Below the pieces are notes generated by a model. The model ran no database searches. It was not told the DNA's origin and saw only the letters and a list, made by a program, of their open reading frames with translations. The translations under genes were made by a program, and so were the position numbers. Positions 5,628 to 13,036 of a stretch of DNA of 13,286 nt are shown piece by piece; the stretch's first letter is position 1, and every line of letters begins with the position of its first letter. Origin of the DNA: JBCBST01 sp039819115 (GTDB lineage: Bacteria > Bacteroidota > Rhodothermia > Balneolales > Balneolaceae); the NCBI GenBank assembly GCA_039819115.1, contig JBCBST010000095.1:1-13286 (forward strand). The letters run 5' to 3'.

Positions 5628-8033
5628 CTAATTGATCAGTCGCCCCGCCCAGTACAGTAACCCATTTAAGTCAATAATCCCGATTTTTACACCCAATATT
5701 GGACGATTCTGACCAAACAAAGGTCCAAGGTCGGCATCAGTAAGTTCGGTTCCGATACGTAGTAGGTTCTGGTAATCCACATGAAGCCCGATATGATTCA
5801 CAGGCATACGAGCTAACGATTCTGAAAGGTTTTCATATTTATGCTGGGAGCCGGCCGTAAGTCCCACCTGAAAGGTATTGCTGATAGGGAGTTCAATACC
5901 AATACCGGCTCTGGCCATTAAGGCACCGGATACTCTGGAATTTCTTACAAAGGGTTCAATAGGAAGATGCAGGATATCCGGCACGATAAACCAATCGTAC
6001 CCAACTTCCAGTCCGGTATTGACGGTGTTGAATGAAAAGTGGTAGGGTAAGATATACCGGTAAAACTGGTTGTGATTCGCCTGGATGATCGTTGGAGAGG
6101 GGTTCCATCCCAGTTTTTTTGACGGATTGCCCTTAAAGTACAGAAATTGGGCCATTTCAGGGATGTACTCCCAACTTTCAAACCCACTGGTCTTATTGAA
6201 ATAATCGTTCTCGATTCTCCACCACTGATGAAAAAACCGTCCCATGAGTTGTTTTTCGAATTCCGAGAAGTTAACCACCGCTTCCTTAAATGAACGATCG
6301 ACGAGTCCGGTGGGCAGGGTATACGTGGTGGCATACGTATGGGTAGATTCCAGGTATGTGTTGCTCAGGTGCTGCTTCATGGTTACCGAATCACCACCCG
6401 GTATTTCAACCTCTTGCTTGCCGAACCAGTAGAAAAACTCGGGAAGGTTAGGTTGTTCTTCTTTAATCCGTTCCTGCTTACTTAGGGCATTATACGCTCT
6501 CAACTCCCGGTTAAATGCCTCAAAAGCTCCAAAGATGGCTTTATAGAAAGGGTACGACTCGTTTCCCAGGAGCTGGTCCATATCAAAAGGCAGGGCATCA
6601 ACGCCAAACTCATCAGCATAATGTCGTTTTATGATGAACCGGGCTTCGGGCGAGAGTTCCATTTTTTGATACAGCGTTTGAATGATCGTTGCCCGCTGCT
6701 GGTCGCAGTTAACCTGGCACCCCATAAAGTCTTCCACAAAACGATCGGAGATGTAGTACAGCCCATCATAAATACCGGTATAAAAATCGTACTGCCGAAA
6801 GGGTTTTCCGAAAAAAGCACCTAAGCCTCCCCAAAAATCACCAACCACATCCGGTTTACGATCGGTAGCTTCGACTTGTTCGAATACATTTAAATCGCTG
6901 TTCCGGTATAAAACCTCCAGTTCATAATGCCGTGCAGTGGAATAGGCTCCACTCATCAACCGGAGAACAGACTCCGTACCGTTCGTTGCTGTTCGGGACT
7001 CGTCCACAACAAGGGAAGAATCCACTTTTCTACGGTGATTCACATCCAGGTATAACAACCGGAACGCATTATTTGATGCCGGTTGAGCGTCATACCGGGC
7101 GCCATACATTTTTAGTGCGAGATCGAGCGGGCGGTTATCAAAAATTCCACCATCCACAAAAGAGGCTGTTCGGAGCAAGTCGGGATCACTCGAGGACAAG
7201 TTGCGGTACTGAAGCTCAATCGGTTCAAAAAAGAACGGGATGGCACTGGATGCCATGGAGATGTTGAGTACTTCCTTGAACCGTTCGTAGGGGTCACCTG
7301 AAAAATTGGGTTGGATGAGCTGACCAAACGGACGTTGTTCTTCAAAGGCATAAATCACGGCATCGTTCTGATGAAACGTAAGCTGGTTTATTCCTCCCAT
7401 AGGAATGGAGTATGCAGAAAAGGTGGTAACGAAACGCTGGGTTTTGATGACCGATCCATCAATTTCAAGTGATATGGGGTCCAGGCGGGTTAAAGTGACA
7501 CCCAGATCCAGGATTTCGTCTGTCTGGCGGATATCGGAACGTGTTTGTTCGTACAGGTACCGGGCCAGATGTTGTTCTAGGTATTTTCTGTGGAAGATTC
7601 CGGACCGGTAATCATTACCCCGTTTGGTAGCTCCGAACGGAAACAATTGTTCAATGCCTACATCAATCCATGTTTTCCAGAGCACGCTTTCTTCGGCCGT
7701 ACGGATTGAGTTTTTGTACCACTCGATAGAAGTAAGTAGTCCGTTGATGTTACCTGCTGAAGAGCCTGCGTATCCGCTTAACCGAAAATGAGGGAAAGGT
7801 TCGTTGAATAGCGTATTCAGGTAATCCGGGTTGGCATTCCCTTCTTTGATAAAAGTGAGTACGGCCCAGTTTAACCCGGCCTGATACGAACCCAGGCTGG
7901 CACCCCCACTTACCGAAAACGACAGGTTCAGGGTATCAGGAGGTGTTGTTTGAGCCTTAACCTGGACTGAAGTAAGACCGGGATACCCGAACCCGGCTAT
8001 AACCATGACGAAGAGGATGACCGATGTTTTCAT
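5628..8033 (-). CDS. Exported patatin-like phospholipase with long C-terminal region
   Basis: The 801-residue protein begins with a signal peptide (MKTSVILFVMVIAGFGYPGL..., likely cut after VKA-27), so it is exported. The patatin lipase core is complete. It has the oxyanion-hole glycines at SGGASLGSYQAG (42-53), the nucleophile elbow G90-S-S92-A-G94, the conserved ASSAIPFFFEP (261-271), and the catalytic dyad Asp in FVD294-GG. The expected activity is hydrolysis of acyl-ester bonds in phospholipids or other lipids. The roughly 450 residues after the core are not a family I can name. The last ~170 show alternating hydrophobic, glycine-rich stretches (GLEVGYDWFIV, RAGIGIELPI, ILGVKIGIIDL) that could be beta-strands, but a barrel is only a guess. 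Two cysteines (GCQVNC) could form a disulfide. It lies 59 bp downstream of the TPM/glycine-rich gene on the same strand. Confidence 0.88.
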   Translation of the reverse strand: MKTSVILFVMVIAGFGYPGLTSVQVKAQTTPPDTLNLSFSVSGGASLGSYQAGLNWAVLTFIKEGNANPDYLNTLFNEPFPHFRLSGYAGSSAGNINGLLTSIEWYKNSIRTAEESVLWKTWIDVGIEQLFPFGATKRGNDYRSGIFHRKYLEQHLARYLYEQTRSDIRQTDEILDLGVTLTRLDPISLEIDGSVIKTQRFVTTFSAYSIPMGGINQLTFHQNDAVIYAFEEQRPFGQLIQPNFSGDPYERFKEVLNISMASSAIPFFFEPIELQYRNLSSSDPDLLRTASFVDGGIFDNRPLDLALKMYGARYDAQPASNNAFRLLYLDVNHRRKVDSSLVVDESRTATNGTESVLRLMSGAYSTARHYELEVLYRNSDLNVFEQVEATDRKPDVVGDFWGGLGAFFGKPFRQYDFYTGIYDGLYYISDRFVEDFMGCQVNCDQQRATIIQTLYQKMELSPEARFIIKRHYADEFGVDALPFDMDQLLGNESYPFYKAIFGAFEAFNRELRAYNALSKQERIKEEQPNLPEFFYWFGKQEVEIPGGDSVTMKQHLSNTYLESTHTYATTYTLPTGLVDRSFKEAVVNFSEFEKQLMGRFFHQWWRIENDYFNKTSGFESWEYIPEMAQFLYFKGNPSKKLGWNPSPTIIQANHNQFYRYILPYHFSFNTVNTGLEVGYDWFIVPDILHLPIEPFVRNSRVSGALMARAGIGIELPISNTFQVGLTAGSQHKYENLSESLARMPVNHIGLHVDYQNLLRIGTELTDADLGPLFGQNRPILGVKIGIIDLNGLLYWAGRLIN

Positions 8034-8092
8034 TACGCCATAACATAATGATTTTAGATTCGACTAATCCAAAGCTTCGGGTAATGAAATGA

Positions 8093-8887
8093 TTACCAAC
8101 CGCCTCCGGCACCACCACCTCCGGAACCGAAGCCTCCGCCTCCACTGAAGCCCCCAAAGCCACCCCCAAAGGAGGATCCTCCGCCAAATCCGCTTCCGCC
8201 AGAGCCGAAACCTCCTCCACGGCCTCCGAACATGCTACCCCAAAGCAGTACATCTACCGGTCCGATGGTACGTCTCCGCCGACCCCGGCCACCTCTTCTT
8301 CCACCGATAGCAAAGACGATCAGCACAATGATAATGATGATAACATCTAAGGGGATACCACCGCCATCGGAGTCTGATGTTTGCTGAAGTTCGGGGATGC
8401 CTGAAAACTCACCTGCAGCCAGTTGAATAACAGCATCGGTAGCCCGGTCTAAGCCGCTATACACCTGGCCGTTCCTGAATGAAGGCACGATTATATTTTC
8501 GGATATGCGGTTAGCCATTGCATCGGGAATGGCACCTTCCAGTCCGTAACCCACCTCAATCCAGATTTCACGGTCCGATTCTGAGATAAGAAACAGTACC
8601 CCGTTATATCGTTCACCCTCCCACATTCTCCAGGAACTGAATAATTCGGTGGCTACTTCCTGTATGTTGTTTCCATCCAGCGACTCAATGGTTGCGATTA
8701 CGACAGCGTTAGTCGTAGTATCTCGATAAGTACGCAGTTTTTGCTCCAGCTGTTGTTCTTCCGAGCGGGTAAGCATATCGGCAAAATCGTTCACCATTCC
8801 GGTTGGGGAAGAGGGGAACAGATTCTGGGCGTTAAGTTGAACGGTGAGCGTAGTGGTAAGAAGTAAGAGAAAAAAAGATTTAAGCAT
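8093..8887 (-). CDS. TPM-domain (YgcG-type) membrane protein with glycine-rich tail
   Basis: With the start at 8887 the protein has 264 residues. It has a signal peptide (MLKSFFLLLLTTTLTVQLNAQ, residues 1-21), a TPM domain at about 30-160 (VNDFADMLTRSEEQQLEQKL, VGYGLEGAIPDAMANRI), a transmembrane helix at 179-196 (LDVIIIIIVLIVFAI), an arginine-rich patch (GGRRGGRGRRRR), and a glycine/serine/phenylalanine tail from about 221 ending GGGAGGGW. This is the usual architecture of YgcG/TPM_phosphatase proteins encoded beside LemA. An upstream in-frame ATG at 8926 exists, but the chosen ATG has an ideal GGAGGT 7 nt before it and puts the signal peptide at the N-terminus. The first 8 bases overlap the end of the preceding TPM gene, indicating translational coupling. 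The biochemical role is not established. Confidence 0.9.
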   Translation of the reverse strand: MLKSFFLLLLTTTLTVQLNAQNLFPSSPTGMVNDFADMLTRSEEQQLEQKLRTYRDTTTNAVVIATIESLDGNNIQEVATELFSSWRMWEGERYNGVLFLISESDREIWIEVGYGLEGAIPDAMANRISENIIVPSFRNGQVYSGLDRATDAVIQLAAGEFSGIPELQQTSDSDGGGIPLDVIIIIIVLIVFAIGGRRGGRGRRRRTIGPVDVLLWGSMFGGRGGGFGSGGSGFGGGSSFGGGFGGFSGGGGFGSGGGGAGGGW

Positions 8888-9326
8888 CGTCTTCACCTCC
8901 ATAGCTGATGTCATCGGGAAGTTCATTCACATCGTCGTTCTGGTAAGGGAAATGCTCTTTCAGTCTTTCACCAATTTGCCTGATCACCTCAGTCAGCCCG
9001 GTTTCATGATCCCCGGCTTTAAAGTATTTCACCAGCAGGGCTACTTCGTTATCCCAGAACGCCTGCCCTACCTTTTCATGTATCCCTTCTCCACCCCAGA
9101 TGGCCAGTTTATGGTCTTTGGTTGCTACATAGACAAGAATACCATTCCGGAGCTCGGTGTTATGCATATTCAATTCTGCAAACACCTGTTTTGCCCGTTC
9201 TATGGGATCTTCCGTTTTACAGGAGGGCTCCAGGTGAACGCGAACCTCTCCTGATGTCTGTTTTTCTGCCTCCGCAATAGCAGCAACAATTGCTTTTTCC
9301 TGAGGCTTCGTTAAAAATTTGGCCAT
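8880..9326 (-). CDS. Soluble TPM-domain protein
   Basis: This 148-residue protein is a TPM domain with little else: KAIVAAIAEAEKQTSGEVRVHLEPSC (residues 11-36), the central NGILVYVATKDHKLAIWGGEGIHEKVG, and the final helix ETGLTEVIRQIGERLKEHFP. It has no signal peptide and no membrane helix, and ends in an acidic tail (NDDVNELPDDISYGGEDDA), so it should be cytoplasmic, unlike its exported partner downstream. Proteins of this short type commonly sit between lemA and the glycine-rich TPM gene. It starts 41 bp after the lemA stop without a clear Shine-Dalgarno site, and overlaps the next gene by 8 bases. Its function is unknown; the phosphatase label in some databases comes from a plant homologue and should not be taken as proven here. 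Confidence 0.9.
   Translation of the reverse strand: MAKFLTKPQEKAIVAAIAEAEKQTSGEVRVHLEPSCKTEDPIERAKQVFAELNMHNTELRNGILVYVATKDHKLAIWGGEGIHEKVGQAFWDNEVALLVKYFKAGDHETGLTEVIRQIGERLKEHFPYQNDDVNELPDDISYGGEDDA
8895..8900 (-). promoter_or_regulatory. Shine-Dalgarno site deciding the start of the glycine-rich TPM gene
   Basis: On the minus strand GGAGGT lies 7 nt upstream of the ATG at 8887, inside the last codons (GGEDDA) of the preceding TPM gene. It favours the start at 8887 over the in-frame ATG at 8926, and is the strongest ribosome binding site in this cluster. Confidence 0.8.
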
Positions 9327-9367
9327 AAGGTGGTTAGTTAGACTCTTAGAGTGTTTGGGAATCCCGG

Positions 9368-9955
9368 TTAGTTTGAGAAATCGACAGTTGGGGCCTGCTC
9401 GGCGCCTTCTCTTGCTTCGAAGTAAGCTTTGCGTTCATGTCCGCCTAGCCCTGCAAATATGCTGGCAGGAAACTTACGTATCGACGAGTTGTAGCCTTGA
9501 GCAGCATCATTGAATCGTTTTCGCTCGGTTGCGATTCGGTTTTCTGTGCCCTCCAGTTGAGACTGTAAATCACGAAAGTTTGAGTTAGCGCGCAGTTCAG
9601 GATATCGTTCTACCGATACTAATAACCTGGATAATGCACCCGATAGCTGCCCTTGTGCTTCCTGGAACTGCTGAAATTTTTCAGGATTATTTAAGTCCGA
9701 AGCATTGATGTTCACAGAAGTAGCTTTACTCCGAGCTTCAATCACACTGGTAAGGGTTTCCTGTTCAAAGTCTGCGGCGCCACGTACCGTGTTCACAAGA
9801 TTGGGGATTAAATCTGCCCTGCGTTGGTATTGGTTTTCAACTTGTGCCCAGGCACCATCTACCCGTTCTTCTTTGTCGATGAGACCATTGTTTACGCTAA
9901 AACCCCAAAGAGCCAATACAACCAGCATAAGAATGGGAATGATCAATTTTTTCAT
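9368..9955 (-). CDS. lemA: LemA family protein
   Basis: The 195-residue protein has one N-terminal hydrophobic anchor (KKLIIPILMLVVLALWGFSV, residues 2-21) followed by a LemA helical domain. It carries the family signature VDGAWAQVENQYQRRADLIPNLVNTVRG (residues 33-60), a long coiled helix with AQGQLSGALSRLLVSVERYPELRAN, and the conserved end RFNDAAQGYNSSIRKFPASIFAGL. It is expected in the inner membrane, with the helical domain probably outside the cytoplasm. LemA proteins are widespread and of uncertain function. It heads the minus-strand cluster, lemA - soluble TPM - glycine-rich TPM - patatin, and is divergent from the HAD gene, so the region 9956-10043 must hold the promoters of both. This lemA has no relation to the two-component sensor of the same name in Pseudomonas. 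Confidence 0.95.
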   Translation of the reverse strand: MKKLIIPILMLVVLALWGFSVNNGLIDKEERVDGAWAQVENQYQRRADLIPNLVNTVRGAADFEQETLTSVIEARSKATSVNINASDLNNPEKFQQFQEAQGQLSGALSRLLVSVERYPELRANSNFRDLQSQLEGTENRIATERKRFNDAAQGYNSSIRKFPASIFAGLGGHERKAYFEAREGAEQAPTVDFSN

Positions 9956-9973
9956 AAAAGGAATAGGTTTGTT

Positions 9974-9981
9974 TACTTTTG
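9974..9981 (+). promoter_or_regulatory. Possible -7 element for the HAD-purL transcript
   Basis: TACTTTTG fits TAnnTTTG and would start transcription near 9988. That excludes the first part of the long open frame that runs back to 9705 through lemA. No clear TTTG -33 element is present; its place would overlap the lemA start codon. Confidence 0.3.
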
Positions 9982-10043
9982 CGCCCTACGAATCAAAGCG
10001 CGTATTGTTTGAATTTGATTTCATAATCACAAAAAGTATTCCA

Positions 10044-10754
10044 TTGTCCCAATTCATACCCAAATTTATTTTTTTTGACCTTGATGACACCCTTCTGAAT
10101 CACAAAAAGGCAGAACAGAACGGGTTAGCTGATGTGCACCAACATTTTCCTGAAGTTCAGTCGGTACCTTTGGCACATTTAAAAGAAACGTATCACCAGA
10201 TTAATAAAGGACTGTGGGAGGAATACGGGAGGGGAGAGATTGACCGGCATATCCTGCATCGCATGCGGTTTGAAGAAACATTTCTGGCCCTTGGAATCAT
10301 GCCTTCTTTATATGAAGAAGCCGGAAAGGTGTACATGAATTACTATAGAAATCACTGGGAATGGATAGATGGAGCAGAGGCGACCTACAAGCGGATTGCG
10401 GAGCAGTTTCCCGTTGGAATTATTACCAATGGATTTGCCGAAACCCAGCAAATGAAAATCGACCAGTTCGGATTTGCTGAATCGGCACGACACATTGTCA
10501 TCTCCGAAGAAATCGGGGTGATGAAGCCACATCCAAAGATATTTGATCATGCCACCGCATTGGCAGGAGTAGAACGGGAGGAGATTCTGTATGTGGGAGA
10601 CTCATATACCTCGGATGTGGTAGGCGGATTGAATGCCGGTTGGAAGGTGGCGTGGCTAACCAGTCAACGTCCGACCCATCAAAATGGACAAGCTGCTACG
10701 TGGGTAATGGAGGATCTGAAGGAATTACCCGACTTACTACAGATTCCAGCTTGA
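10044..10754 (+). CDS. HAD-superfamily hydrolase (YjjG-like noncanonical nucleotidase type)
   Basis: From the TTG at 10044 the protein has 236 residues. It has the four HAD motifs: nucleophile and acid D12-L-D14-DTLLNH; T128 in VGIITNGFAETQ; K161 in GVMKPHPKIF; and the metal-binding acidic pair in VGDSYTSD191. The cap inserted after motif I is helical (C1 type). The pattern ITNGFAETQ...GVMKPHPKIF resembles YjjG, a nucleoside 5'-monophosphate phosphatase, but substrate cannot be fixed by sequence. No in-frame ATG lies near the expected N-terminus. The frame stays open back to 9705 antisense to lemA, so a TTG at 10044 (SQFIPKFIFFDLDD follows) or at 10005 is the likely start. No Shine-Dalgarno site supports either. 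purL follows after 46 bp, possibly in the same transcript. Confidence 0.87.
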   Translation: MSQFIPKFIFFDLDDTLLNHKKAEQNGLADVHQHFPEVQSVPLAHLKETYHQINKGLWEEYGRGEIDRHILHRMRFEETFLALGIMPSLYEEAGKVYMNYYRNHWEWIDGAEATYKRIAEQFPVGIITNGFAETQQMKIDQFGFAESARHIVISEEIGVMKPHPKIFDHATALAGVEREEILYVGDSYTSDVVGGLNAGWKVAWLTSQRPTHQNGQAATWVMEDLKELPDLLQIPA

Positions 10755-10800
10755 TTTCCCCTTATCTTCCGAACTGTTTAACTATCAACATCAGCCCTAC

Positions 10801-13026
10801 ATGTCTACAGAACCCCAGGTAACCCTCGAACTTGCGCTCGATCACGGATTAACGGAAGAAGAATTTGAGATGATCAAAACCCGGTTGGGCCGGGTACCGA
10901 CCTTTACTGAACTTGGGGTGTATTCGGTGATGTGGAGTGAGCATTGCTCTTATAAAAATTCCATTGTAGAACTCAAGAAACTCCCCAGAGACGGAGAGCA
11001 TCTGTTAGTAGGGGCCGGTGAAGAAAATGCCGGTTTGGTGGATATTGGTGATGGTTTGGGATGCGCGTTCAAAATTGAATCGCACAACCATCCTTCAGCT
11101 ATTGAGCCCTATCAAGGTGCTGCAACCGGTGTGGGGGGAATTCATCGCGATATCTTTACGATGGGAGCCCGTCCGGTAGCCAGTCTTAACTCTCTCCGTT
11201 TTGGTAACCTGGAAAGCCCGAGAGTACGCTATCTGCTGGATGGAGTTGTGCGTGGTATCGGTGATTATGGCAACTCGTTTGGAATCCCGGTCATCGGGGG
11301 AGAGGTTGTATTTGATGAGAGCTACGAGGGCAACCCGCTGGTTAATGCGATGAGTATCGGGCTGGTAAAAGCCGGGGAGACGGCTTCAGCCATTGCCGAA
11401 GGTCTGGGTAACCCGGTGATTATTGTAGGGGCAAGCACCGGGCGAGATGGGATTCACGGAGCCACGTTTGCATCAGAAGAAATCAGCGAGGAAAGTGAAG
11501 CCAAACGCCCCAGCGTTCAGGTAGGCGATCCGTTCACGGAAAAGCTACTGCTCGAAGCCAGCCTGGAAGCCCTGAAAACAGGAACGGTAATTGGTATGCA
11601 GGATATGGGTGCGGCCGGTATCGCATGTTCTACCAGTGAAATGACCGCTAAAGGCGGACAGGGCATGCATATCAACCTTGATCTTGTTCCAGCAAGAGAG
11701 GAGGGGATGACGGCCTACGAGCTCCTTTTATCGGAAAGCCAGGAGCGAATGCTGATTGTGGCCGAAAAAGGGCGGGAGCAGGAAATTATCGATGTCTATG
11801 AGAAATGGGATTTACACGGAGTCGTGATCGGTGAAGTGGTAGATACCGACCGGGTAACCTATTTGAAAGAAGGGGAAGTGAAAGCTGATATCCCTGCTGA
11901 GCATTTGGTACTGGGAGGTGGGGCACCTCAGTACATCCGGGAGACCAAAAAACCGGAATACCTGGAAGAAACTATGAGCTTTGATGAAAGCTCGCTGGAG
12001 CATCCGGCCGATATGAAAGACACGATCCTTCGCTTGCTGGCCAGTCCAAATATTTCCTCTAAACGCTGGGTACATGAGCAGTACGATACCATGGTACGTA
12101 CCAATACGGTGACCGGACCGGGTGCATCTGATTCCGGCGTAATCCGGATCAAAGGATCGAAAAGAGGTTTGGTGGCCAAAACCGACTGCAATGGACGTTA
12201 TGTGTATCTGAATCCACGGAAAGGCGGTGCGATAGCCGTTGTTGAATCGGCCCGTAACGTGGTGTGCTCTGGTGGTAAACCGATGGCCATCACCAACTGC
12301 CTGAACTTTGGTAATCCCTACAAGCCGGAAGTGTACTGGACCTTCAAAGAAGCCCTGGGCGGTATGGGAGATGCCTGTCGTGCCTTAAACACTCCGGTTA
12401 CGGGAGGAAACGTAAGTTTTTATAATGAGAACCCGGAAGGAGCCATCTTCCCGACACCGATTATCGGGATGTTGGGTGTAATTGAAGATGTAGAAGCTCA
12501 TACCACTACCCCAGGATTTAAAACAGAAGGAGATGCGATCCTTTTTGTTGGAGCTGACCGCAAAGGGCTTGGCGGAAGTGAGTATCTGAAAACCATACAT
12601 GGCGTCACCTCGGGCGATGCTCCCGAACTGGATTTAGAGCTGGAAGTCAACCTGCAAGCTGCCGTCCTGGAAGCCATTCAAAAAGGATGGATTACGGCTG
12701 CTCACGATATTTCGGATGGGGGATTAGCCATTACCCTTGCTGAAATGAGTATTTTTGGAGGAAAAGGAGCCACCCTTTCCCTGAATGCCTTTTCTACCTC
12801 CCTTCACGAAACTGCCTTTAGTGAGGCTCAATCCGGTATCGTGCTTTCTGTTTCGAAGAATAATGTCGCACCTGTTACCGATCATCTGACGAATGCCGGG
12901 CTTACCGTTCATGCGTTAGGTACCGTTGGTGGAGATGTGCTTGAGCTCGAGGGTATCATGTCCCTTTCTATTGCTGAAATGACGCAGAAGCATGAACGCA
13001 CGATTCCTGATGTAATGGAGGTGTAG
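10801..13026 (+). CDS. purL: Phosphoribosylformylglycinamidine synthase, small-type PurL subunit
   Basis: PurL makes formylglycinamidine ribonucleotide into FGAM with ATP and ammonia from glutamine, the fourth step of purine synthesis. At 741 residues it is the short form that works with separate PurS and PurQ, neither of which is in this window. Visible motifs are WSEHCSYKNS (H48 at the FGAR/ATP site), KIESHNHPSAIEPYQGAATGVGG (91-113), RDIFTMGARPVA (116-127), and the second AIRS-like half with GPGASDSGVIRIKGSKRGL and CLNFGNP. The C-terminal AHDISDGGLAITLAEM is also intact. The length is normal and no disruption is seen. The upstream 46 bp contain no Shine-Dalgarno site and no TAnnTTTG element, so expression may come from the HAD promoter. 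It converges on the right-edge gene across 10 bp. Confidence 0.97.
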   Translation: MSTEPQVTLELALDHGLTEEEFEMIKTRLGRVPTFTELGVYSVMWSEHCSYKNSIVELKKLPRDGEHLLVGAGEENAGLVDIGDGLGCAFKIESHNHPSAIEPYQGAATGVGGIHRDIFTMGARPVASLNSLRFGNLESPRVRYLLDGVVRGIGDYGNSFGIPVIGGEVVFDESYEGNPLVNAMSIGLVKAGETASAIAEGLGNPVIIVGASTGRDGIHGATFASEEISEESEAKRPSVQVGDPFTEKLLLEASLEALKTGTVIGMQDMGAAGIACSTSEMTAKGGQGMHINLDLVPAREEGMTAYELLLSESQERMLIVAEKGREQEIIDVYEKWDLHGVVIGEVVDTDRVTYLKEGEVKADIPAEHLVLGGGAPQYIRETKKPEYLEETMSFDESSLEHPADMKDTILRLLASPNISSKRWVHEQYDTMVRTNTVTGPGASDSGVIRIKGSKRGLVAKTDCNGRYVYLNPRKGGAIAVVESARNVVCSGGKPMAITNCLNFGNPYKPEVYWTFKEALGGMGDACRALNTPVTGGNVSFYNENPEGAIFPTPIIGMLGVIEDVEAHTTTPGFKTEGDAILFVGADRKGLGGSEYLKTIHGVTSGDAPELDLELEVNLQAAVLEAIQKGWITAAHDISDGGLAITLAEMSIFGGKGATLSLNAFSTSLHETAFSEAQSGIVLSVSKNNVAPVTDHLTNAGLTVHALGTVGGDVLELEGIMSLSIAEMTQKHERTIPDVMEV

Positions 13027-13036
13027 AAAGTTTAAC

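Noticed and set aside
8093..8230. Repetitive GGN-rich DNA as a possible repeat element
   Set aside because: It is the low-complexity glycine-rich tail of the TPM protein, usual in this family, not a separate DNA repeat.
7957..8253. Alternate-frame minus-strand ORF over the glycine-rich tail
   Set aside because: It is rich in Ala, Glu and Val only because it is a frame-shifted reading of GGN-rich codons. The glycine-rich frame belongs to a recognised TPM architecture.
8888..8926. Upstream ATG at 8926 for the glycine-rich TPM gene
   Set aside because: It would put 13 extra residues before the signal peptide. The ATG at 8887 has a strong, well-spaced Shine-Dalgarno site.
9341..9352. Small palindrome ACTCT-T-AGAGT between lemA and the soluble TPM gene
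   Set aside because: It is too short to support an operator or terminator call, and there is no T-run next to it.
9705..10043. Long N-terminal extension of the HAD frame
   Set aside because: It is antisense to well-conserved lemA coding sequence, has no HAD-family similarity, and would precede the likely promoter. The HAD fold starts at PKFIFFDLDD.
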